From Sphingopyxis sp. LK2115 (GTDB taxonomy: Bacteria; Pseudomonadota; Alphaproteobacteria; Sphingomonadales; Sphingomonadaceae): a stretch of DNA of 64,000 nucleotides. The stretch lies in the NCBI RefSeq assembly GCF_014595975.1, contig NZ_JABWGQ010000044.1, forward strand, positions 163,121-227,120. The letters run 5' to 3'. The first letter of the stretch is position 1; the number at the start of each line of letters is the position of its first letter. Shown piece after piece: positions 17,233 to 24,504 of this stretch. The position numbers and the translations under genes were made by a program. Under the pieces are notes generated by a model, which saw nothing but the letters and a program-made list of their open reading frames with translations, did no database searches and was not told the origin of the DNA.

Positions 17233-18120
17233 ATGAGAAAGATGTTAGGAGGGGTGCTGATCGCTGCGACGATGCTGACCCCGATCGCGCCCGCCGCCGC
17301 GCAGGCATCGGGCGAACGTATCCAGATCGCGCAGCGCGGCGACCGCGACGACCGCGGACCGCGCGGTCCAGAGGTTCGCCGCGGCGGATACCGCGATGGC
17401 GAAACCCGTCCGCAGCGTCAGCCACGCAGCGAAATGCGGGCCGAGCGCCACGGCGAACAGCGCCAGCAATGGCAGGGACGAAGCGACCAGCAGCGCCAGC
17501 ACTGGCAGCAGCAGCGCGAAGCGCGTCAGGCCGAGCGTAATCGCGGCAACGCCTATGATCGCAATCGCGACGGCCACATTGATCGCCGCTGGGATCGCAA
17601 TCGCAATGGCGAGGTTGACCGTCGCTGGGACCGCAACGACAACGGACGCGTCGATCGCCGCTGGGATCGCAACCGTGACGGAAACCTCGATCGCCGCTGG
17701 GATCGCGATAACGACAACCGTGTCGATCGCCGTTGGGACCGCAATGGCAACGGCTATGCCGATCGCCGCTATCGCGACGGGCGCCACGACCGCTGGGACC
17801 GGGATCACAATCGCTGGAACCGCGACTGGCGCCACGACCGCCGCTACGACTGGCGCAGCTATCGCGATCGCTATCGCAGCTATTACCGGATGCCGCGCTA
17901 CTACAACCCCTATCGCGGCTATGGCTACACGCGCTTCAGCATCGGCTTCACGCTTGGCTCGCTGTTCTACAGCCCGCGCTACTGGATCAACAACCCCAGC
18001 TACTATCGCCTGCCGCCCGCCTATGGGGGCTATCGCTGGATCCGCTATTATAACGATGCGCTGCTTGTCGATACCTACACCGGCGAGGTGGTCGACGTGA
18101 TCTATGATTTCTTCTGGTAA
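17233..18120 (+). CDS. RcnB-like periplasmic protein with six EF-hand-like loops
   Basis: A 295-residue exported protein starting at ATG 17233 (MRKMLGGVLIAATMLTPIAPAAAQA), a clear signal peptide. It has three parts: a Gln/Arg-rich stretch, six tandem 12-residue units of the type DRNxDGxxDRRW (encoded at 17557-17772), and a C-terminal RcnB domain (YRLPPAYGGYRWIRYYNDALLVD). RcnB in Escherichia coli is a periplasmic protein of nickel/cobalt homeostasis. The repeat spacing D-x-N-x-D/N-G-x-x-D is that of EF-hand or dockerin calcium loops, without the closing Glu. The mature protein is extremely charged (Arg/Asp/Trp/Tyr-rich). A perfect terminator follows. Confidence 0.75.
   Translation: MRKMLGGVLIAATMLTPIAPAAAQASGERIQIAQRGDRDDRGPRGPEVRRGGYRDGETRPQRQPRSEMRAERHGEQRQQWQGRSDQQRQHWQQQREARQAERNRGNAYDRNRDGHIDRRWDRNRNGEVDRRWDRNDNGRVDRRWDRNRDGNLDRRWDRDNDNRVDRRWDRNGNGYADRRYRDGRHDRWDRDHNRWNRDWRHDRRYDWRSYRDRYRSYYRMPRYYNPYRGYGYTRFSIGFTLGSLFYSPRYWINNPSYYRLPPAYGGYRWIRYYNDALLVDTYTGEVVDVIYDFFW
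17557..17772 (+). repeat. Six tandem 36-bp in-frame repeats coding for calcium-loop-like units
   Basis: Six consecutive 36-base units each encode 12 residues. Four share the frame D-R-N-x-[DN]-G-x-x-D-R-R-[WY]; unit five has DRDNDNRVDRRW and unit six ends in Tyr. Codons vary between units (GATCGCCGCTGG, GACCGTCGCTGG), so the similarity is kept at protein level as well as DNA level. Confidence 0.85.
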
Positions 18121-18150
18121 ACTTCCTTTCGGTTACCGGAATGACAGACT

Positions 18151-18176
18151 GGGGCCGGTTTTCCGGCCCCTTTTTT
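18151..18176 (+). terminator. Rho-independent terminator after the RcnB-like gene
   Basis: GGGGCCGG (18151-18158) pairs perfectly with CCGGCCCC (18163-18170) around a TTTT loop, followed by six T. It separates the gene from the convergent operon on the minus strand. Confidence 0.92.
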
Positions 18177-18184
18177 GCGCCGTT

Positions 18185-18589
18185 TCAGCGCCTTGCCCAG
18201 TAATCGAACACCGCCTGCTGCTGCGTGCGAATGAAGCGCGCAGCCGCCGCGCCTTCCCATGGCCCGTCGTAACCGAGCAGCAGCGCCGTCCCGCCGGTCC
18301 ACCACCCCTGCCCCGGCAGCCGGTCGCTCTCGCGCACCACCAGCACCGCAAGGTCGGGTTGGCCGTCGAACGCACACAGCCGGTCGACCTCGGCCAGCGT
18401 TTTGCACAGCGCGCGCATCTTGGGCCGCGTGAAGCGGAACCCCAGATCGCCAAGCAGTTCGGAATAGCTGACGCTGCGCCCCGCGCGCGCCGCATCGGTC
18501 AGGATCGCGCGGATGCGCGGCGCATCGCCCAGCACCCCCGCGTCGTCGGCGGCGACCGCGCCGCCTAGGCCTTCGTCTTTGGCGGCCAT
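18185..18589 (-). CDS. Uncharacterised conserved sphingomonad protein
   Basis: A 134-residue soluble protein starting at ATG 18589, overlapping the end of the DUF1295 gene by about 25 bases. The central part (ILTDAARAGRSVSYSELLGDLGFRFTRPKMRALCKTL) looks like a small helical or winged-helix domain. The second part is VDRLCAFDGQPDLAVLVVRESDRLPGQGWW. From memory, similar proteins carry the label ribose-phosphate pyrophosphokinase in some genomes, but no PRPP-binding motif is present here, so I do not accept that. The layout of a helix-turn-helix-like domain followed by VVRESDRLPGQGWW faintly recalls alkyltransferase-like proteins. Function unknown. Confidence 0.6.
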   Translation of the reverse strand: MAAKDEGLGGAVAADDAGVLGDAPRIRAILTDAARAGRSVSYSELLGDLGFRFTRPKMRALCKTLAEVDRLCAFDGQPDLAVLVVRESDRLPGQGWWTGGTALLLGYDGPWEGAAAARFIRTQQQAVFDYWARR

Positions 18590-19374
18590 GGCACGAACCC
18601 CGACGTGCGCTCGACATAGGCTGCATAATCTGGCCGCGTCTTGTGCAGCCCTTTTTCGAGCAGCGCCTTGCCCGACCATCTGGTGAGCGTGAAGGTCAGA
18701 AAGACCGGACCGATCAGGCTTGCCAAGGCTGGTTGCCAGCCGATGTCGAGCACGACGATCCAGATGCCCCACCAGCTCAGCGCGTCGCCGAAATAATTGG
18801 GATGGCGCGTATAGCGCCACAGCCCCGTGTCGAGCACCCGCCCCTTGTTCGCCGGATTCCGGCGAAAGACGTGAAGCTGCGCGTCGCCGATGCTCTCGAA
18901 CGCGATGCCCGTCAGCGCCGCCGCCGCGCCGATCCAGCCTAGGATGCCGACGCCGCCGCCCGCGCTGGCCCAGATGCCGACCTGTGCGGGCAGGCAGGTG
19001 ATGAACAGCAGCGGAGCCTGCGTCAGAAACACGGTCAGCAGTGACGCCCGCGCCCAGCTCCATCCGCGCGCCTCCATCGTTTTCGCCAGGATTCGGGCAT
19101 AGCGCGGGTCTTCGCCCTCGCGCACCCAGCGCCACGCCAGATGGATGGCGAGCCGCAGCCCCCACAGCGACGTCAGCCCCAGCAGCAACCCGGCATGCGC
19201 GCCCCCTATCCCCGCCTGCGCCGCGCTCCCCCACGCCAGCAGCACCATGCCGAACGCCCAGAAGGCGTCGATGAACGAAACGTCGCGGATGGTCACGGCA
19301 AAGGACCAGAGCAGCAGGATCACCGCCAGCAGCCCCGCGAAATTGACCGCCAAAAGCCCCGCTATCTCGGTCAT
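18565..19374 (-). CDS. DUF1295 family membrane protein (steroid-5-alpha-reductase-like fold)
   Basis: A 269-residue protein with six or seven membrane segments. The signature of the family is in the C-terminal half: GLWRYTRHPNYFGDALSWWGIW (about residues 190-211) and GPVFLTFTLTRWSGKALLEKGLHKTRPDYAAYVERTSGFVPWPP. DUF1295 proteins share the NAD(P)H-binding core of isoprenylcysteine methyltransferases and 5-alpha-steroid reductases, but the bacterial substrates are unknown. The start ATG 19374 overlaps the stop of the acyltransferase gene in an ATGA junction. This makes a three-gene coupled operon with the 134-residue gene. Confidence 0.85.
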   Translation of the reverse strand: MTEIAGLLAVNFAGLLAVILLLWSFAVTIRDVSFIDAFWAFGMVLLAWGSAAQAGIGGAHAGLLLGLTSLWGLRLAIHLAWRWVREGEDPRYARILAKTMEARGWSWARASLLTVFLTQAPLLFITCLPAQVGIWASAGGGVGILGWIGAAAALTGIAFESIGDAQLHVFRRNPANKGRVLDTGLWRYTRHPNYFGDALSWWGIWIVVLDIGWQPALASLIGPVFLTFTLTRWSGKALLEKGLHKTRPDYAAYVERTSGFVPWPPKTKA

Positions 19375-20003
19375 ACCGGCTTCTCTCCGTCTGCGGCCGT
19401 CCCGACAATATCGTCGATCGAACGCACCGCGCGCTCGGGATATTTCGGGATACAGCTTTTATAGATGTCGAACAGCTTTTGCATGTCGGCGCGAAAATCG
19501 CCCGTCGGCCAGATCAGCGGCCCCAGCCCGCCGGTCTTGGTGCCATAATCCATCAACCCGACGACCAGCGGCACCTTGGCGCCCAGCGCTATCTGATAAA
19601 ATCCGGTGCGCCATCTTGCCGTTTTGCCGCGTGTGCCTTCGGGCGCGACGGTCAGCATGAACTCCTCCCGCCGCGCGAACTCGGCGATCATCTGCGCGAC
19701 GACATCGCCGCCGCCGCGCCGGTCGACGGGCACCCCGCCCATCTGGCGAATGAACCCGCCGATCGGCCAGCGGAACAACGACAGCTTCGCCATGAAAAAG
19801 GGCCGGACCTTGAGGTCGGCGGTCAGCCCCAGAAAGTTGACGAAATCCCAATTGCTCGTGTGCGGCGCCGCGATAATGATGAAGCGCCGCGGCTCGGGCA
19901 CCACGCCCACCGCTTTCCACCCGCGCGCGCGATAGAGCATCAGCAACAGGCGGCGCACCGCGCGCGCCGCCAGCCCCGGCGGATTGTCGTCAATCCTTGT
20001 CAC
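19371..20003 (-). CDS. 1-acyl-sn-glycerol-3-phosphate acyltransferase-like protein
   Basis: A 210-residue PlsC-family membrane-associated protein starting at GTG 20003. The catalytic motif is AAPHTSNWDF (H-x4-D, about residues 42-51), and the substrate motif is APEGTRGKTARWRTGFYQIAL (about 118-138). It likely moves an acyl chain to a lysophospholipid or a related acceptor at the inner membrane. It is the first gene of the acyltransferase - DUF1295 - 134-residue operon, with overlapping starts and stops. No closely preceding gene on this strand: fpr ends 71 bases upstream. Confidence 0.88.
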   Translation of the reverse strand: MTRIDDNPPGLAARAVRRLLLMLYRARGWKAVGVVPEPRRFIIIAAPHTSNWDFVNFLGLTADLKVRPFFMAKLSLFRWPIGGFIRQMGGVPVDRRGGGDVVAQMIAEFARREEFMLTVAPEGTRGKTARWRTGFYQIALGAKVPLVVGLMDYGTKTGGLGPLIWPTGDFRADMQKLFDIYKSCIPKYPERAVRSIDDIVGTAADGEKPV

Positions 20004-20074
20004 GCCCGCTCCTCTCCCGACGCCGGATTGCGCGAAAGCCGCGCCCGACGCAAGGGGGCCAGGCGTGGGCGGTT

Positions 20075-20893
20075 TTATCCGACGAACGCCCGTTCGATGA
20101 CGAAATCGCCCGGCGCGGCGTTCGACCCTTCCTTGAACCCCAGCGCCTCGAACCGGGCCTGGAGGTCGCGGATCATCGCCATGCTGCCGCACATCATCAC
20201 GCGGTCGGTCGCAGGGTCGAAATGCGCGGGGCCGGTCAGCGGATGGCCGAACAGCCGCCCGCCATCGATCAGCGCGTCGATGCGCCCCGTGGTGCGGAAC
20301 GGCTCGCGCGTCACCGTCGGCAGGTAATGGAATTGCAGCAGCGCCTGATCCTGAACCAGCGGATCTCCCGCAAGCTGGCTTTCCAGCGCGTCGCGAAAGG
20401 CCAGATCGCTCACCTGCCGCACGCAATGGACGAGCTGGATCTGGCTGAATCGCTCGTAAATGTCGGGATCGCGCACCAGGCTCAGAAAGGGCGCCAGCCC
20501 CGTTCCCGTCGACAACAGGAACAGCCGCTGACCGGGAAGCAGCGCGTCGGCAACAAGCGTTCCCGTCGGCTTTCGGCCAAGATAGACCGGATCGCCCGGC
20601 TGGATTTTCTGAAGCCGCGACGTCAGCGGCCCGTCAGGCACCTTGATGGACAGAAACTCCAGCTCGTCGGCATAGGCGGGGCTGGCGATCGAATAGGCGC
20701 GCAGCAGCGGCCGCCCCTCGCCCGGCAGGCCGATCATCACAAACTCGCCCGACCGGAAGCGAAAGCTCGGCGGGCGCGTGATCGTGAAACTGAACAGATG
20801 CGCGTTCCAGTGCCGCACCGCGCGCACCTGCTCGACAGTCAGCGAGGCGGAGGGGGCCAGCTTGGCGGCGGCAGCAATACGGTCACTCATCAT
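20075..20893 (-). CDS. fpr: Ferredoxin--NADP reductase
   Basis: A 272-residue flavoprotein of the bacterial FPR type. RAYSIAS (about residues 66-72) binds FAD, STGTGLAPFLSLVRDP (about 127-142) binds the NADP phosphates and MMCGSMAMI is the C-terminal nucleotide motif. It ends in the FVIERAFVG tail typical of subclass I bacterial enzymes. It moves electrons between NADPH and ferredoxin or flavodoxin for biosynthesis and oxidative-stress defence. Two Met codons (20893 and 20890) are possible starts. A Fur-box-like sequence lies about 175 bases upstream. Confidence 0.93.
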   Translation of the reverse strand: MMSDRIAAAAKLAPSASLTVEQVRAVRHWNAHLFSFTITRPPSFRFRSGEFVMIGLPGEGRPLLRAYSIASPAYADELEFLSIKVPDGPLTSRLQKIQPGDPVYLGRKPTGTLVADALLPGQRLFLLSTGTGLAPFLSLVRDPDIYERFSQIQLVHCVRQVSDLAFRDALESQLAGDPLVQDQALLQFHYLPTVTREPFRTTGRIDALIDGGRLFGHPLTGPAHFDPATDRVMMCGSMAMIRDLQARFEALGFKEGSNAAPGDFVIERAFVG

Positions 20894-21184
20894 CTTGGCT
20901 TTCTTGACGGTTTTCGCGCCGACTGCGCGACATCAAACCACGCGCCGGCATCCGGGCTTTCCCAGAGCGGAATCGCGGCGCCAGGTCCAAGCAGAATTGC
21001 TTGCGCTGCTGAAACCGGAAACCACAGCGAATCGCTCGCCCGATCTGGAACGAATATATTAATACTGCAAATCATTATCAATGATGCACTGACGAGGTTT
21101 GCACGCCAATCCTCAGGTTCGGCGACGCCAAGCTGGCTGCATCACGCGGTCGAAGAAAGTCGTCGCCTCACGCGAAGCCGAAGC
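20894..21184. other. Intergenic region upstream of fpr with an AT-rich island
   Basis: About 290 bases between fpr and tRNA-Arg. It holds an AT-rich patch near 21045-21090 (with GAATATATTAATACTGCAAA) in otherwise high-GC sequence, which is the likely fpr promoter area. I see no convincing gene. Confidence 0.5.
21066..21088 (-). promoter_or_regulatory. Fur-box-like site upstream of fpr
   Basis: Read on the minus strand, the site contains GATAATGATTTGCAGTAT, which matches 14 of 19 positions of the classical GATAATGATAATCATTATC Fur box when counted from the first G. It is also an imperfect inverted repeat (TGCA..TCATT / AATGATGCA). Confidence 0.4.
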
Positions 21185-21261
21185 TGGCGCGCCCGGCAGG
21201 ATTCGAACCTGCGGCCACCCGCTTAGAAGGCGGGTGCTCTATCCAGCTGAGCTACGGGCGC
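21185..21261 (-). tRNA. tRNA-Arg (anticodon TCT)
   Basis: Full cloverleaf on the minus strand: a 7-bp acceptor stem (GCGCCCG/CGGGCGC), D-arm GCTCAGCTGGATAGAGC, anticodon stem CCCGC/GCGGG around CTTCTAA (anticodon TCT), T-arm GCAGGTTCGAATCCTGC, discriminator G and an encoded CCA. Total 77 bases. Confidence 0.97.
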
Positions 21262-21335
21262 GCAGAGCCGGGTGTTGACGGCTGCGCGAATAGCGTGGTT
21301 TGCGCGGACTGCAAAGCAGGTTAAGCAGCGCGTCG

Positions 21336-22085
21336 ATGAACGACACGCCCTTCCGCCCGCCCCCGCCCGTTCATGCGAACGCCGCGAGCGTCCGCCATTT
21401 CCGCTATTACGACCTGTTGATGGCGGCCTTTGTCGCCATCCTGCTGTTGTCGAACATCATCGGCGCCTCGAAACCAAGCTATGTCGTGCTGCCAGACGGC
21501 AGCGAATGGGCATTCGGCGCCGGGGTGCTCTTCTTTCCGATCAGCTACATCATCGGCGACGTGCTGACCGAAGTCTATGGCTATGCCCGCGCGCGGCGGG
21601 TGATCTGGACGGGCTTTGCCGCGCTGGCGTTCATGGCGTTCATGGCGTGGGCGGTCGTGTCGCTGCCGCCCGCCGACGGCTGGCCGGGCCAGGAAGCCTA
21701 TGAGTTCGTGTTCGGCAACAGCTGGCGTATCGTGCTCGCCTCGATGACCGCCTTCTGGGTCGGCGAATTCGCCAACGCCTATGTCCTGGCGCGAATGAAG
21801 CTGTGGACCCGCGGACGCTTCCTGTGGATGCGCACCATTGGTTCGACCGTGGTGGGTCAGGGTCTTGACAGCCTGATTTTCTATCCGCTCGCCTTTTACG
21901 GCCTTGCCGGCTGGCCGCCCGAACAGCTTTATCAGGTCGTGCTGTCGCAATGGTTGATCAAGACTTTGTGGGAAGCGGCGTTGACGCCGGTCACCTATGT
22001 CGTGGTTGGCGCGTTAAAGCGGCGCGAAGGTGTCGACCTGTTCGACGAAGGCACCGATTTTACCCCTTTTGCCGCCAAGGTCTGA
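21336..22085 (+). CDS. yhhQ: Queuosine precursor transporter (YhhQ/VUT family)
   Basis: A 249-residue inner-membrane protein starting at ATG 21336. It has six or more hydrophobic segments: YYDLLMAAFVAILLLSNIIG, then WAFGAGVLFFPISYIIGDVLTEVYGY, which is the diagnostic loop of the family. The C-terminal half has VGQGLDSLIFYPLAFYG and WLIKTLWEAALTPVTYVVV. YhhQ-type proteins take up the 7-deazaguanine precursors preQ0 and preQ1 for queuosine modification of tRNA. It lies next to a tRNA-Arg gene on the other strand, which is not itself a queuosine target. A small membrane protein gene follows after 6 bases. Confidence 0.9.
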   Translation: MNDTPFRPPPPVHANAASVRHFRYYDLLMAAFVAILLLSNIIGASKPSYVVLPDGSEWAFGAGVLFFPISYIIGDVLTEVYGYARARRVIWTGFAALAFMAFMAWAVVSLPPADGWPGQEAYEFVFGNSWRIVLASMTAFWVGEFANAYVLARMKLWTRGRFLWMRTIGSTVVGQGLDSLIFYPLAFYGLAGWPPEQLYQVVLSQWLIKTLWEAALTPVTYVVVGALKRREGVDLFDEGTDFTPFAAKV

Positions 22086-22091
22086 CCCCGC

Positions 22092-22463
22092 ATGACGCTG
22101 ATCGAGATTGCCGCATTGTTCGTCGAGCGAAAGACGTGGATCGTGGCCACGACCGATCTCAGCAAGGATGCGCTGCACATCTATTTCGGGCTGGCGCTGT
22201 TTCTGCTCGTGCGTCTTGCGTGGCGCGGCCGCGGCGGCTGGATCGCCGCGTGGCTTGCGGCGCTGGCGATGGCGTGCGGCGGCGAGCTTCTCGACCTGGT
22301 CGTCGAACATGGCACGGCCAAGGTCCAGCCCGACGACGCGCACTGGCACGACATCTGGAACACGATGTTCTGGCCGACGGTGCTGGCGCTCGTCGGGCGC
22401 TGGCTGCCGCGACCCGATGCGGCGTCAGGCCAGGGCGCCCAGCGCCGCCTCGAACAGGCGTAG
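22092..22463 (+). CDS. Small membrane protein of unknown function
   Basis: A 123-residue protein with two or three hydrophobic helices (residues 28-42, [21 protein letters not shown] at about 48-68, and [14 protein letters not shown]). Charged, His-containing patches lie between them ([21 protein letters not shown]). The pattern recalls VanZ-like and other small sphingomonad membrane proteins, but I cannot assign a function. It begins 6 bases after the transporter gene, so it is probably co-transcribed. Its last 39 bases overlap the 3' end of purQ on the opposite strand. Confidence 0.6.
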   Translation: MTLIEIAALFVERKTWIVATTDLSKDALHIYFGLALFLLVRLAWRGRGGWIAAWLAALAMACGGELLDLVVEHGTAKVQPDDAHWHDIWNTMFWPTVLALVGRWLPRPDAASGQGAQRRLEQA

Positions 22464-23090
22464 CCCGTCGGTGCCGCCGTGCGCGCGGTCGATCGCGCGT
22501 TCGGGGTGCGGCATCATGCCGAGCACATTGCCCGCATCGCTCAGCACGCCCGCAATGTCGCGCGCCGACCCGTTGACGCTGTCCAGATAGCGAAAGGCGA
22601 CGCGGCCTTCGCCCTCGATTCGGTCGAGCGTGTCTTCGTCGGCGAAATAATTGCCGTCATGGTGCGCAACCGGAATGCGGATTTCCTCATCCGAACTGTA
22701 GCTGGCGGTGAACAGCGACTGGCTGTTCTCGACCTTGAGCGGCACCGTGCGACAGACGAAGTTGAGGCCCGCGTTGCGCATCAGCGCGCCGGGGAGCAGC
22801 CCCGCTTCGGTCAGCACCTGAAAGCCGTTGCAGACGCCGAGCACCGGCACGCCGCGGCCCGCAGCCGCGGCGACCGCGCGCAGGATCGGCGAGCGCGCCG
22901 CCATCGCGCCCGAGCGCAGGTAGTCGCCATAGGAAAAGCCGCCGGGCAACGCGATGAAATCGGTGCCGGCGGGCAGCTCGCTCTCGCGATGCCAGACCAT
23001 CGCGGGGGCCTTGCCCGTGATCGTTTCAAGCGCGACCGCCATGTCGCGGTCACAGTTGGAGCCGGGAAAGACGATGACGGCGGTCTTCAT
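22425..23090 (-). CDS. purQ: Phosphoribosylformylglycinamidine synthase, glutaminase subunit
   Basis: A 221-residue class I glutamine amidotransferase. [14 protein letters not shown] (about residues 49-62) forms the oxyanion region, [11 protein letters not shown] (about 83-93) holds the nucleophilic Cys, and MMPHPERA near the C-terminus holds the catalytic His and Glu. With PurS and PurL it makes FGAM in the fourth step of purine synthesis. It follows purS on the same strand with a 21-base gap. purL is not in the window. Confidence 0.96.
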   Translation of the reverse strand: MKTAVIVFPGSNCDRDMAVALETITGKAPAMVWHRESELPAGTDFIALPGGFSYGDYLRSGAMAARSPILRAVAAAAGRGVPVLGVCNGFQVLTEAGLLPGALMRNAGLNFVCRTVPLKVENSQSLFTASYSSDEEIRIPVAHHDGNYFADEDTLDRIEGEGRVAFRYLDSVNGSARDIAGVLSDAGNVLGMMPHPERAIDRAHGGTDGLRLFEAALGALA

Positions 23091-23111
23091 GAGGCAGCTC
23101 CCTGGCGCGGA

Positions 23112-23342
23112 TCAGGCACGTTCGATGCGGTAGTTTTCGATCACCGTGTTCGCAAGCAGCCTGGCGCACATCGCGTCAAGGTCGGCATCGCTCGTGCCGT
23201 CGGCAACGTCGAGTTCGATGAAGCGGCCCGCGCGGACGTCGGCGACGCCCGTAAAGCCCAGCCCCTCGAGCGCATGATGGATCGCCTTGCCCTGCGGATC
23301 GAGCACCCCCGGCTTGAGCGTCACATAGACATTCACTTTCAT
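23112..23342 (-). CDS. purS: Phosphoribosylformylglycinamidine synthase subunit PurS
   Basis: A 76-residue protein (MKVNVYVTLKPGVLDPQGKA ... CARLLANTVIENYRIE), the small bridging subunit of the three-part FGAM synthase. The start ATG 23342 gives the conserved MKVNVYVTLKPGVLDP opening. It is transcribed with purQ. purC lies about 5 kb upstream on the same strand, separated by bfd-bfr, a small unrecognised gene and an M16 peptidase. In many related genomes purC and purS are adjacent, as far as I recall. Confidence 0.93.
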   Translation of the reverse strand: MKVNVYVTLKPGVLDPQGKAIHHALEGLGFTGVADVRAGRFIELDVADGTSDADLDAMCARLLANTVIENYRIERA

Positions 23343-23447
23343 GGGAGCGGACCTTTGCGCGTGGGAGGGGGTAAGGATGCGCGCGCCTATGCCCGCGAAT
23401 CGCTTTTCGGGCAAGGGCGGTGTCGGCGAAAATATGCTTATCCGGAC

Positions 23448-23487
23448 TGCGAACCACTCGCATCTTTCTTGTTGCGAATCTGTCGCA
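23448..23487. promoter_or_regulatory. Two tandem TGCGA-N5-TCGCA dyads (iron-box-like) upstream of bfd
   Basis: TGCGAACCACTCGCA (23448-23462) and TGCGAATCTGTCGCA (23473-23487) are perfect 5-bp inverted repeats with the same 5-base spacer, their centres 25 bases apart. They lie 38-77 bases before the bfd start. They resemble alphaproteobacterial Fur-type boxes of the TGCGAAT-N-ATTCGCA kind. With bfd and bfr downstream, iron control is the natural reading. Confidence 0.6.
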
Positions 23488-23524
23488 CTATCCCTAAATC
23501 AGGGTTGTTGAGAAGGATTCGCAC

Positions 23525-23698
23525 ATGGTCGTCTGTGTCTGCAACGCAATAAGGGAAAGCCAGCTGCGCGACGTCGCGCGGAATGGCGGATTGCGGTGCG
23601 CCAAGGCGGCCTATGCGCAATTGGGTCGCAAACCCAAGTGCGGCCAGTGCCTGTCATTCGCTCGCAATATCATCAGCGACGCGACCGCAGCCGCCTGA
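23525..23698 (+). CDS. bfd: Bacterioferritin-associated ferredoxin
   Basis: A 57-residue protein with the four-Cys [2Fe-2S] pattern of Bfd: MVVCVCNAIRE (C-x-C), then KCGQC (C-x2-C). Bfd reduces the ferric core of bacterioferritin so that iron can be released when the cell is starved. The start ATG 23525 has AGAAGGA seven bases upstream. It is a little shorter than the Escherichia coli protein (64 residues). It lies directly before bfr, which has its own promoter, and behind two iron-box-like dyads. Confidence 0.93.
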   Translation: MVVCVCNAIRESQLRDVARNGGLRCAKAAYAQLGRKPKCGQCLSFARNIISDATAAA

Positions 23699-23727
23699 TT
23701 TTTCCCAGATTTCTGCCATTTTCACCC

Positions 23728-23757
23728 TTGGCCTGGCAGGGTCCGGGGCGGTATAAT
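23728..23757 (+). promoter_or_regulatory. Sigma-70-type promoter of bfr
   Basis: TTGGCC at 23728-23733, an 18-base spacer and a consensus TATAAT at 23752-23757, about 40 bases before the bfr start. So bfr can be transcribed without bfd. Confidence 0.6.
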
Positions 23758-23798
23758 GCCGCCATTGCCACACAGCAGAAAATGACAGGACTGACACC

Positions 23799-24281
23799 AT
23801 GAAGGGCGACGAAAAGGTCATCGACTTCCTCAACGAAGCGCTCAAGAACGAGCTGACCGCGATCAACCAATATTGGCTGCATTACCGGATGCTCGACAAT
23901 TGGGGCGTCGCGCGGCTGGCGCATTTCGAGCGCGAAGAGTCGATCGACGAGATGAAGCACGCCGACAAGCTCGCCGACCGCATCCTCTTTCTGGGCGGGC
24001 TTCCCAATTTCCAGCTGCTTGGCCGCCTGCGCGTCGGCGAGACGGTCGAGGAAATACTGAAGGCCGACCTCGCGCTCGAGGAAGAGGCGATCCCGCTGCT
24101 CAAGGATGCGATCGCCCATTCGGAAGGCGTGCGTGACTATGTGAGCCGCGATCTGTTCGCCGCCATCCTCGAAAGCGAGGAGCATCATGTCGACGAACTG
24201 GAAAAGCAGTTCGAGATGATCGAGCGCATGGGCATCGAAAATTATATCCAGCTCCAGTCGAAGCCGGCCGGCGACGATTGA
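23799..24281 (+). CDS. bfr: Bacterioferritin
   Basis: A 160-residue iron-storage protein of the 24-meric ferritin fold. The first ferroxidase Glu is in LKNELTAINQYWLHYRM (about residue 18). SIDEMKHADKLADRIL (about 47-62) supplies Glu and His ligands plus the Met that binds heme between subunits, and SEEHHVDELEKQ near residues 127-137 gives the C-terminal ligands. It oxidises and stores Fe(II) and protects against iron-driven oxidative damage. Bfd is encoded just upstream. Confidence 0.96.
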   Translation: MKGDEKVIDFLNEALKNELTAINQYWLHYRMLDNWGVARLAHFEREESIDEMKHADKLADRILFLGGLPNFQLLGRLRVGETVEEILKADLALEEEAIPLLKDAIAHSEGVRDYVSRDLFAAILESEEHHVDELEKQFEMIERMGIENYIQLQSKPAGDD

Positions 24282-24290
24282 CGCGATCTT

Positions 24291-24314
24291 CGCCCTCCCT
24301 TTCAGCGGAGGGCG
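24291..24314 (+). terminator. Hairpin after bfr
   Basis: CGCCCTCC (24291-24298) pairs perfectly with GGAGGGCG (24307-24314) around an 8-base loop, ten bases after the bfr stop. No T-run follows, so it may stabilise the mRNA end rather than terminate by itself. Confidence 0.4.
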
Positions 24315-24395
24315 ACGAGCCGCGGACTTGATCGGGGGCGCAGCGGATGGGTGTCGGCCGTCTGGCGCAGGGCCGATGGCCCCCACCCCGTTCGG

Positions 24396-24470
24396 CTAAA
24401 GGCCCGGAAAGAGGCGCGCCAGGTCTCGCTGGCCCTCCCCCGAAGCGGATACGGTATTGATGGTTTTCAT
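24396..24470 (-). CDS. Candidate 24-residue small open reading frame behind an iron-box-like dyad
   Basis: The minus strand reads MKTINTVSASGEGQRDLARLFPGL, then TAG. A very strong Shine-Dalgarno core (AAAGGAG, 24493-24487) lies upstream, about 16 bases from the ATG, which is longer than ideal. A 17-base dyad (TTGCGA-N5-TCGCAA) sits a further dozen bases upstream. I do not recognise the peptide. It could be a leader peptide, a tiny iron-responsive protein, or chance. It is the only candidate gene between bfr and the hypothetical gene at 24648. Confidence 0.3.
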   Translation of the reverse strand: MKTINTVSASGEGQRDLARLFPGL

Positions 24471-24504
24471 GGGTGTTTTCAGGCGCCTCCTTTTTTGCTT
24501 GTAA

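Noticed and set aside
17557..17772. Regular 36-bp repeats that look like a CRISPR array
   Set aside because: There are no spacers: the units are back to back, in frame, and encode a conserved protein motif.
20890..21081. 63-codon open frame on the - strand ending exactly at the fpr start
   Set aside because: It begins inside the Fur-like box, has no ribosome site, and its product has no recognisable feature. The TGATG junction with fpr is noted but is likely chance.
23728..23798. Possible riboswitch or structured leader before bfr
   Set aside because: Only a normal promoter and a short leader are visible; no conserved structure was found.
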